Of a stretch of DNA of 64,000 nt, positions 34,641 to 42,232 are shown one piece after another. Positions within the stretch are counted from its first letter, which is position 1, and each line of letters begins with the position of its first letter. The stretch covers positions 6,970 to 70,969 of the forward strand of contig CAJTXZ010000015.1 of assembly GCA_910583725.1 (NCBI GenBank), in the 5' to 3' direction. The notes beneath the pieces are model-generated. The model worked only from the letters and a program-made list of their open reading frames with translations. It was not told where the DNA came from and made no database searches. Source of the DNA: an uncultured Vampirovibrio sp. (GTDB lineage: Bacteria > Cyanobacteriota > Vampirovibrionia > Gastranaerophilales > Gastranaerophilaceae). The position numbers and the translations under genes were made by a program.

Positions 34641-36329
34641 TTAAAATTCTCTTTTATAATCTATTGTTCCGTCATTATCTTCATCTACTTCTATATAGAA
34701 GCTGCCATCTTCTTTGTGCTTATAATACTCTGTTTTATCAATAATGCCGTCATTGTTTGAGTCTGTCTCTACTTTTGTTTTTGCGCCTTCTTTGTCTAAA
34801 TATGTTATTGTTTTAGCTGTAGCATTCCTGTTCTCATCATATTCTTTTCTGATTACAAGATTTGTTTTGTTTTTATCAGTATATGATATATCCCTTCTTG
34901 TTTTTTCTAAAAGGTCATTTTCATCATAGTCGTAACTTTTATGCTCTTTTTTTGTTTCATTGCCCTTTTTATCATAGCTTGTTTTTCTTACAGACTCTTT
35001 TTTCCCTTCATCATCATATTCATATTCTGTGCATGTTTTTTTCTTTCCTGTCTTTATATTATATTCTGTGCTTTTGCTTAATTTTTCATCCTTATATTCT
35101 TCGCGCAGAGATTCTTTTCCGTTTGTATCAAAAGTCCGTTTCATAATTATTCTGCCATCATTAGTCATCACGGTTTCTGTTTTTGTGCCGTCGGCATTTT
35201 TTTGCGTTTCCTTTTTAGTTTTTTGAATAAAATTTTTACCTGAGCCTTTAATTGATAAATCACACCCTGAAAAACTATCGAAAGCTTCAAAAAATGTCTT
35301 TTTTGATAAAACTATATCTTTGCCGCTGTTATGCGGGTCTGTTATTGTTACGGTTTTTTTATCCGCACTTTTAACAGCATAGGCATGTGGCCCTGGAAGT
35401 TCTATTGATTTATTGTTTACATCCTTAATTGTTCTGTAACTCTTTGTGTTGCAGTTCATAGTATAGTTTTTATTTTTGTCCGCACTGAATTTATCCAAAA
35501 TTTCTGCTGCATTCTCTTTTTCATCAGTATATTCACTCTCTTTGCCTGTTAAATAATATATTATTTCTGCTTCTTCTCCGCCGGTTAGGGCTGATTTTGT
35601 GCCGCCCCAGTCATTTTCTTCATTCATTACATCTGAAACATATTCGCTTTCAAACATATATGCAGGCGCATCGTCAGATAAAACTATATCGCAATTTGCA
35701 ATCTTTTCTCTTAATTTTTCAAACGCAATCTCAAAAATTATCATATCATCATCGCCGCCGGCGCGTCTTATTCTTGGATTATTTTCTGTACTGTATAATT
35801 CCTTGTCTGAAACCTCAATATCCACATCAGCACCTTTAAAATGCACTATTGTCTTGCCATCCTTATATTCAAGTGCATTTTTGATAACCTTTTTGCCCTC
35901 ATCGGAATAGCTCAATGAATTTACTCCTGATAAAAGCCAGCAGTCGCCAGTCATTGCGCTTTGCATTGTTGTGCCTATTTTTCCATCTCTTGTATCGGCA
36001 TATTCTTTTGTTATCAGCCCGAGTATTTTTTTAAAATTTTTTACTGCTGTCTTATTTCCATCTTGCCCTTTGCTTTTTAGAAATTTTTTAATTTCTTTAT
36101 CGGTTATTTTTAAATCATTTTTGCTGATTATATCCTCATCTTCAAGCTCGGTGATTATATATTCAGCCTCTTTGGCATTGACACCGTCTTTTAAATCTAC
36201 CTTGCCATTCCCAAAAAAGTCTTCAACATTCTTTAGCCCCTTTGTTGAATAAGCAGGCACCCACCCGTCATTGTGGATTTCTCTGGATTCTGTAAAATTA
36301 TACTTTTTTGCTGAATCAATATGTGTCAT
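34641..36329 (-). CDS. Calpain-like cysteine protease, paralogue 4, with Asn-to-Asp change
   Basis: Protein of 562 residues, closest to paralogue 3: N-terminal FGNGKVDLKDGVN and ITDKEIKKFLKS calcium-loop-like module, then Cys130 (TGDCWLLSGVNSLS) and His315 (GPHAYAVKSAD). The third triad position reads TDPHNSGKDI, with Asp331 where the others have Asn. Cys-His-Asp triads work in other cysteine peptidases, so it may be active, altered or inactive. Strand-rich repeats fill about 375-540 and the tail ends EVDEDNDGTIDY, another calcium loop. First gene of the array; ATG with GAAGGACA. Confidence 0.8.
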   Translation of the reverse strand: MTHIDSAKKYNFTESREIHNDGWVPAYSTKGLKNVEDFFGNGKVDLKDGVNAKEAEYIITELEDEDIISKNDLKITDKEIKKFLKSKGQDGNKTAVKNFKKILGLITKEYADTRDGKIGTTMQSAMTGDCWLLSGVNSLSYSDEGKKVIKNALEYKDGKTIVHFKGADVDIEVSDKELYSTENNPRIRRAGGDDDMIIFEIAFEKLREKIANCDIVLSDDAPAYMFESEYVSDVMNEENDWGGTKSALTGGEEAEIIYYLTGKESEYTDEKENAAEILDKFSADKNKNYTMNCNTKSYRTIKDVNNKSIELPGPHAYAVKSADKKTVTITDPHNSGKDIVLSKKTFFEAFDSFSGCDLSIKGSGKNFIQKTKKETQKNADGTKTETVMTNDGRIIMKRTFDTNGKESLREEYKDEKLSKSTEYNIKTGKKKTCTEYEYDDEGKKESVRKTSYDKKGNETKKEHKSYDYDENDLLEKTRRDISYTDKNKTNLVIRKEYDENRNATAKTITYLDKEGAKTKVETDSNNDGIIDKTEYYKHKEDGSFYIEVDEDNDGTIDYKREF

Positions 36330-36409
36330 ACCTTGTCCTTCTTTTTTATCATAATCAGATATCTGGCAGCTCGTTTTTTTTTGTCACATTTTACTTTTTA
36401 TATTGGCTG

Positions 36410-36425
36410 ATATTTTTATATCGGC
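36410..36425 (-). promoter_or_regulatory. Motif upstream of calpain paralogue 4, shared with paralogue 1
   Basis: Minus strand GCCGATATAAAAATAT, 81-96 bases before the ATG. See the matching site at 30758-30775. A weaker relative (GACGATAAATCAAATAT) lies upstream of paralogue 3 near 34331-34349. Confidence 0.45.
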
Positions 36426-37290
36426 ATTGTATTTTTATACTTTAAGAAAAAGCATGGCAATGTTAAGTTTTGTAACTAAATAATGAATCATTTGTCTATC
36501 CGTGTCCGTTTTTTGTTAATATTTTTTCTTACTTTTATTGAAGTTTCTTTCTAAGAAAAAAAGAAATAATATTTTAAAAACAAACTTGAATAAAATCATC
36601 AAAAAGTTTTTATTATAATTTATCTGTGCTTTTTCTGCCCCTGCTTTTTTATTAATTTTTGCCGTGAAAAACCTTGTGCTGCAATATTTTTAAGAATTAT
36701 TAAAACAGTTTTTTAAATATAGCGGCAATTTTACCAGTCATTATGCATTAATAATCCTTAAAACGCTTTTCTTTTGGCGTTTTTTGAACCCTTCTTTTAT
36801 CTTATTAAGCAGCTTTACTTGCACTTGTTGTTCCCTAATCCCTTAAATCCTTTCTACGAGTGGCATTTTAAAGCACCATTGCTGTGAAAAACTAATGTTC
36901 TATAGTATTTAAACCTCTTTGAGACCCCTAAATACCTTTTGAATCCTACCTTTAAGCCTGGTTTTAAACTTTAACATCCTAAAACCCTTAGTTTATAATA
37001 TTTTTATCCGTGCAATATGTCTAAAAACCTTTCTGTATAAGGAATTTACCGTATTTTTTATCACCAATGTTTTTTCCGCACTCGTAAAAAGCCTCGAACA
37101 ACCGCGTCAATAAGCTTTTTTTACCGTGTAAAAACCTGAAAACCCTTTAATAATCAGCAAATACGGCAATTTTTTTGTAAAAATCAACTAAAAAATACCA
37201 CAGGCCCACAAGGGCGTAATTATATTTTGCACGTGCACATATCTTTTTAAGTTGAATATAAAACCTTTTAAGTATATTTTTTAAAACAGC
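36426..37290. other. Long non-coding gap between the calpain array and ruvB
   Basis: About 860 AT-rich bases with stops in all frames. It holds a hairpin AAAACGC...GCGTTTTTT at about 36760-36787 that could terminate in either direction, and several loose repeats of a GCTGTGAAAAAC/GCCGTGAAAAACC type (36661, 36880, 37123). No RNA gene or recognisable gene remnant was identified. Confidence 0.5.
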
Positions 37291-38493
37291 CTAAAATAGC
37301 CCTATTTGCCCGTTTCCTGCCGGCGGAATTTTGTACCCGAGATGCACATATGCAGATTTCGTCACCGTTCTGCCCCTCAAAGTCCTCATTAATAGCCCGG
37401 ATTGCAGTAAATACGGCTCATACACATCTTCAATAGTCCTGATATCCTCTCCCAGAGCCACTGCCAGCGTTTCTACACCTACGGGCCCGCCGTTATATTT
37501 TTCTATAATTAGTCCTAAAAGCGCTCTATCAGTGTTATCCAGCCCTAAATTATCAATGTTTAAATTTTTTAAGGCCAAATCCGCAATTTTTTTAGTAATT
37601 TTTCCGTCGGATTTTACCAGCGCATAGTCGCTAGCCCGCTTTATCAGGCGGTTTGCGATTCTTGGAGTAGCTCTTGATCTTAGAGCAATTTCCATTGCGC
37701 CCTCATCATCAATGTTTGCATTTAAAATTTTTGCACTTCTTTTCACAATGTGCTGTAACTCAGACGGGGTGTAGAATTCCAGCCTGTGGATAATCCCAAA
37801 CCTGTCTCTTAACGGGCCTGAGAGCGCACCGGCCTTGGTTGTTGCGCCAATAAGTGTAAATTTTTGCACAGGCACCCGCATGGTCTTCACTGTCTGGCTT
37901 TTCCCGGTTGTAAGGTCAATAAAAAAGTCCTCCATTGCAGGATATAGTATCTCTTCAGCCACTTTGTTTAAACGGTGAATTTCATCAATAAACAAAATTT
38001 CCCCGCCCTTCAAGCTCATCAAAATTCCTATAATATCTCTTGGGCGCTCTAATGCAGGCGCAGAGGTGATTTTGATATTCACCCCGCACTCGTTTGCAAT
38101 TATATTTGCAAGTGTGGTTTTACCAAGCCCCGGCGGCCCGTAAAATAATAGATGATCAAGCGGCACATTCCTTCTTTTTGAGGCCTCTATTGAAATTTTC
38201 AGGGTTTCCTTGAGGGAATTTTGCCCAATATATTCATCAAATGTCTTTGGGCGGATTGTTTTTTCATAGGTTTCATCATACTCGTTTGAAGCAGGTAAAA
38301 GCTCCTTGGCTCTTGGGTTTCCGCCTGTTTCTTTATTTTGACCGCCATCTGATTTTATGCTCGCATCCTGTATAAATTTTTCATCTGTATCTTCGATGAA
38401 ATTTTCTCCAAACCCTTTACTGGCTTGATTTTTTGTGCATCTATTTAATTTTTTTTTGGGATAATTTTTATCATCCGCATCTGAAATTATCAT
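37291..38493 (-). CDS. ruvB: Holliday junction branch-migration helicase RuvB
   Basis: AAA+ motor of the RuvAB complex. From about residue 79: IRPKTFDEYIGQ, Walker A YGPPGLGKTTLANII, Walker B ILFIDEIHRLN, sensor GATTKAGALSGPLRDRFG, and the C-terminal winged helix with RTLRGRTVTKSAYVHLG. Total 400 residues because of an N-terminal extension of about 70 hydrophilic residues not found in typical RuvB. A shorter start was sought but none clearly fits. Its 5' end faces the terminator at 38536. Confidence 0.95.
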   Translation of the reverse strand: MIISDADDKNYPKKKLNRCTKNQASKGFGENFIEDTDEKFIQDASIKSDGGQNKETGGNPRAKELLPASNEYDETYEKTIRPKTFDEYIGQNSLKETLKISIEASKRRNVPLDHLLFYGPPGLGKTTLANIIANECGVNIKITSAPALERPRDIIGILMSLKGGEILFIDEIHRLNKVAEEILYPAMEDFFIDLTTGKSQTVKTMRVPVQKFTLIGATTKAGALSGPLRDRFGIIHRLEFYTPSELQHIVKRSAKILNANIDDEGAMEIALRSRATPRIANRLIKRASDYALVKSDGKITKKIADLALKNLNIDNLGLDNTDRALLGLIIEKYNGGPVGVETLAVALGEDIRTIEDVYEPYLLQSGLLMRTLRGRTVTKSAYVHLGYKIPPAGNGQIGLF

Positions 38494-38535
38494 TTAAATC
38501 CTTGGTTTACAAAACTTTACAAATGTTTTTTTAAA

Positions 38536-38590
38536 AAAGACGCATTAATAAGCTGGCCAAATTGGCTGAAAGCCTTCAAAATGCGTCTTT
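38536..38590 (-). terminator. Strong terminator of the ArsB/NhaD gene
   Basis: AAAGACGCAT (38536-38545) and ATGCGTCTTT (38581-38590) form a perfect 10-bp outer stem, with an inner GGCC/GGCT helix. A TTTT run follows on the minus strand, 9 bases after the stop of the gene ending at 38599. Confidence 0.75.
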
Positions 38591-38598
38591 AAGGTAAT

Positions 38599-39921
38599 TT
38601 AGTGAATTAAAAATCTTACATATATATATGCTGTACTTAATAATAGCGCAAGCATTGTTATTGAAAGACCATATTTTAGAAATCTTACAAAAGATATGGC
38701 GTAGCCTTTTTTATGGGCAGTTTCAGAAACAATAACGTTTGCAGCAGCGCCTATTATTGTCATATTTCCGCCAAGGCAAGCACCTAAAGATAGGCACCAC
38801 CAAAGAGGATGTGTGTATTCTGCCCCTTCAATGCTTTGGATTGTGGCAAGCATGGGCGCCATAGTCGCAGTATAAGGGATATTATCAATAATACCTGACA
38901 AAATTCCTGATGCCCAAAGGATAATCATAGCTGTTGCAGCCTGAGAACCTTCTGTCACCTTCAATAGCCACTTTGCCATAAGGTCAATTCCGCCAGCAGC
39001 CTCAAGTCCGCCAATTATAATGAACAAACCGATGAAGAAGAATATCGTATTCCATTCGACATTCATTAAAAGTTTTGCCGGCTTTTCAAAGGCCAAAAGA
39101 ACACTTGCGCCTATCATCGCAATTAAATATGTTGGAATGTGCGTTAAATCATGTGTCATAAACCCAAGTATAACAAGGGCTAATACTATTCCTGACCTTA
39201 TAGCCAGCCCCTTATGCAGGATTGTTCTTGAATTGTCAATCTTTGTCACCATCTCCATCTTTTCAGGTGTGCTTTTTAATTGTTTTCTGAATAAGAAAAT
39301 CAAAATTCCGATTGTCGCAAACAGTATTATAGCAACAATTCCTGTTAACTCTTTTACAAAATCCATAAAGCTGAATCCTGCAGCTGAGCCTATTATTATA
39401 TTTGGCGGGTCACCGATTAATGTTGCTGTTCCGCCTATATTTGAGCATAAAACTTCGGTTATCAAGAACGGAATAGGGTCTAAATCAAGCTTTTTGCAGG
39501 CAACAAAGGTAATCGGCATAACAAGAATTACTGTTGTGACGTTATCTAAAAATGCGCTGGCAATAGCTGTAAACAGTGCAAGGGCGCACAATACAAGCTT
39601 TGGTTTGCCTTTTGTTAATTTTAAAATTTCATTTGCCATCCACTTGAACATGCCAGATCTTGCACATATATGTACAATTATCATCATTGAAACAAGTAAA
39701 AATATTACATTAAAATCAATAAAATTAATAAAATATTCACCCAAAGTTTCAGGTGTTTTATTAGAGCTTAAAAGCCCTAAAAACAAAGTAGCACAAGCAC
39801 CTAAGAGCGCAACTGTCACTTTTGAAATTTTTTCCCATGCAATAAAAACATACGCTACAATTAGAATAATGGCACTAATCATAACGGCATTTTGCTGCAC
39901 AATTTCATGCAAACTTTCCAA
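38599..39921 (-). CDS. ArsB/NhaD family ion transporter
   Basis: Membrane protein of 440 residues with about eleven hydrophobic segments. The family motif LCSNIGGTATLIGDPPNIIIG is near residue 160 (SNIGGTATLIGDPPN region) and its half-repeat IDNIPYTATMAP plus CLGGNMTIIGAAANV near the C-terminus. Members export arsenite, exchange Na+/H+ or carry dicarboxylates; no arsenic genes are adjacent, so Na+/H+ or an organic anion is as likely. Divergent from the Kelch gene at 40024. Confidence 0.85.
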   Translation of the reverse strand: MESLHEIVQQNAVMISAIILIVAYVFIAWEKISKVTVALLGACATLFLGLLSSNKTPETLGEYFINFIDFNVIFLLVSMMIIVHICARSGMFKWMANEILKLTKGKPKLVLCALALFTAIASAFLDNVTTVILVMPITFVACKKLDLDPIPFLITEVLCSNIGGTATLIGDPPNIIIGSAAGFSFMDFVKELTGIVAIILFATIGILIFLFRKQLKSTPEKMEMVTKIDNSRTILHKGLAIRSGIVLALVILGFMTHDLTHIPTYLIAMIGASVLLAFEKPAKLLMNVEWNTIFFFIGLFIIIGGLEAAGGIDLMAKWLLKVTEGSQAATAMIILWASGILSGIIDNIPYTATMAPMLATIQSIEGAEYTHPLWWCLSLGACLGGNMTIIGAAANVIVSETAHKKGYAISFVRFLKYGLSITMLALLLSTAYIYVRFLIH

Positions 39922-40023
39922 AATTCCTCCTCGTTATAAAATACTAATCTCCTTAATTTTACCTAATCATAAAATATAGTCAATTTTCACTAATGGAGGT
40001 ATAATTCACTGTGGAGCAAGCTT

Positions 40024-41235
40024 ATGAAGAAAATTAAGGACATACCTGTTAATGTAAAAATTGTAACAATTATTCTGATTGTTTTATCCTTCTTTTTGTT
40101 TATTAAAAACCTTTATTCCGTCTCTATGGGTGCTTTTGCCAGGGTTTCTGTTCAAGATGGCTTTAATGTGCCGCTAGGCGCTTCATATCAAATAATACCG
40201 CTTGATAATGGCGATGCATTTATTTATAGAAGCCATGCGATTAAGTACTATGATTTAAAAAACAACAAAATCCGCACAGTTTTTGACTCCGATGCAAACA
40301 AAATTTTAAGCAATTCTGCATGTGCAAAGCTAAACGACGGCAATATCCTGATTACAGGGGGCGGTAGCCCTATGATGAAAAAAATATTAAGCAATACCAG
40401 TATTTTTTTGCCGGAAACAAGGCAAATTAAAAAAGGCCCTGACATGCTAATACCTAGGGCATACCATAGTGCTGTTACCCTTGATGACGGCAGAGTTCTG
40501 ATTTCAGGCGGCAAAACCGGCAAAATGGCATATTGGCCCGATGTGAGCGATAGAAGGCTTGAATTTTATAACCCCAAAACAAATGAGTTTGAGTACGGCC
40601 CTGCTTTGCCCGATACCATATATGGACATATGGCTGTTAAATTAAACGATGGAAACGTTCTTATTATCGGCGGCAGAATAGAGGGTGATTTTAAAGAAGG
40701 CAATAAGAACTGCTATGCCAGGTTTAACAGGGATATAATTTTATATAATGTAAAGCTTGATAAAATTGAGTTAATAGGAAGACTTGATAAATTCCAAGCC
40801 GTTTTTGAGGTTTTTTGCATTGATGATAAAATTTATATTGTAAGCAAAGAACCTGCAGAGGATGCTTTTTGCACCGCCACAAAAAAGAATGATGTAAAAT
40901 ATAAAAATGTAATAATCAAAGAGTTTTTTTATGATTCAAAGACCCTAAACCCCCTGGGCGCAGTGGCTTTTCAAGACAAAGAAAATTTTTCTTCAATGCT
41001 TCTTTCTAATGATACTCTGTTTTTTTACAAAAATAACTCAAAGCTGCCATTTAGCCATGCTATAATATTTGACCCAAAAACAAAACGAATGAAGTCTGTT
41101 CTTATAAAAACACCCCTCTTTTATACGCAAAATACATCAGCCATACTAAAGGATAATGCAGTGCTTACAATAGGGCTTGGAATTTTTTATAATGAGCGTG
41201 CTTTAAGATATAATTCAATCCCGTCGTGTCATTAA
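40024..41235 (+). CDS. Membrane-anchored Kelch-repeat protein, intact paralogue
   Basis: Protein of 403 residues with one N-terminal membrane segment (about 13-30) and then Kelch blades, for example NDGNILITGGGSP, DDGRVLISGGKTG, NDGNVLIIGGRIEG, each preceded by a GPDMLIPRAYHSAV-like strand. Built like the proteins at 13655 and 17304 but quite diverged. ATG start with GGAGCAAG upstream and TATAAT at about 40001-40006. Probable extracytoplasmic propeller; ligand unknown. A decayed relative follows it. Confidence 0.78.
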   Translation: MKKIKDIPVNVKIVTIILIVLSFFLFIKNLYSVSMGAFARVSVQDGFNVPLGASYQIIPLDNGDAFIYRSHAIKYYDLKNNKIRTVFDSDANKILSNSACAKLNDGNILITGGGSPMMKKILSNTSIFLPETRQIKKGPDMLIPRAYHSAVTLDDGRVLISGGKTGKMAYWPDVSDRRLEFYNPKTNEFEYGPALPDTIYGHMAVKLNDGNVLIIGGRIEGDFKEGNKNCYARFNRDIILYNVKLDKIELIGRLDKFQAVFEVFCIDDKIYIVSKEPAEDAFCTATKKNDVKYKNVIIKEFFYDSKTLNPLGAVAFQDKENFSSMLLSNDTLFFYKNNSKLPFSHAIIFDPKTKRMKSVLIKTPLFYTQNTSAILKDNAVLTIGLGIFYNERALRYNSIPSCH

Positions 41236-41273
41236 ATACGCCCGCTTTATTCTTGCATTGTATAATATGAATT

Positions 41274-42123
41274 ATGAAAAATTTTTTAAAAAAACAACAG
41301 AAAAATTTTAATTATTTTGGTAATACTAGCAATATGTTTCCTTTTTTATTTTAAAATTTCTGCCTCCTTAAAGCTTCATTTTAATCCGTCTTTTCCAAGG
41401 GGTGCGGAATATGTAAAGTTAAATGAAGAAACAACTTTGGTAATAGGCGGTTATTTTGGGGAATACACCCGGCCTGTTAGCGTGCCTCATATTTATATTT
41501 ATAATCCTAAAACCGGCATTATTAAGAAAGGTCCGGATATGCTTTATCCAAGGGTGTTTCATTCTGCAACTATTCTAAATGACGGCAGAATTTTTGTTGC
41601 AGGCGGCAATTATATGGCTGCTGTCAGTGTTTGTGTAACGAAGACGGAATTTTATAATCCCAAGGCTAACAAGTTTGAAAAAGGCCCTGAATTAGAAAAC
41701 TGTATACCTTCCCATAAGGCGGTTAAAATGGGTGACGGCAATGTTCTTCTGATTGGCGGTCTAAGGAAATATGCTTACGATGGATTGTATGATTTTGATT
41801 ATAATCCCGATATTTTAATGTTAGATGTCAAAACGAATAAGATTGAAAAAATAGCGAAACTTATAAAACCCAGATGTGGTTTTAAGATTTATCAAGAAAA
41901 TGATAAAATATATATAAAAGATGGTTAGGGCGCTGGAAATCCAGAGGCAGACTGGGATTATGACCACTATTATTCAAAAAATAATCCAATTGAGGAATTT
42001 GATTATAAAACAAAAACCATAAGAATTGTAGATAAGCTTCCTTTTGAGTTTAGGCACCCGTTTTTATTTCAAAAAATGCAAAAAATAGACAAACTCTTGA
42101 AGCGGAACAAATTTGTCTTTTGA
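41274..42123 (+). pseudogene. Kelch-repeat membrane protein, broken by a poly(A) frameshift and a nonsense codon
   Basis: The ATG at 41274 begins MKNFLKK, then frame is lost within a run of seven A (41288-41294); one base change would join it to NNRKILIILVILAICFL, a proper membrane anchor. The Kelch part (NDGRIFVAGGNY, GDGNVLLIGGLRK) reads on to a TAG at 41926-41928, beyond which the same frame stays open for 65 codons (DWDYDHYYSKNNP onward) to TGA at 42121-42123. It is shorter than the intact copies even when repaired. Two separate lesions favour decay. Confidence 0.75.
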
Positions 42124-42232
42124 TAAACAACTAAACCCCGCCAGCCGGCCAAGCGAATTGGACAGTTTATTTTTTATGTTTGTGCTAAAATCTTTAATGA
42201 TATGAAATTGATTATTGGGGGAATTTTATAAT

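Noticed and set aside
39020..39979. 319-codon plus-strand frame
   Set aside because: Antisense to the ArsB/NhaD transporter; long only because of that gene's codon use.
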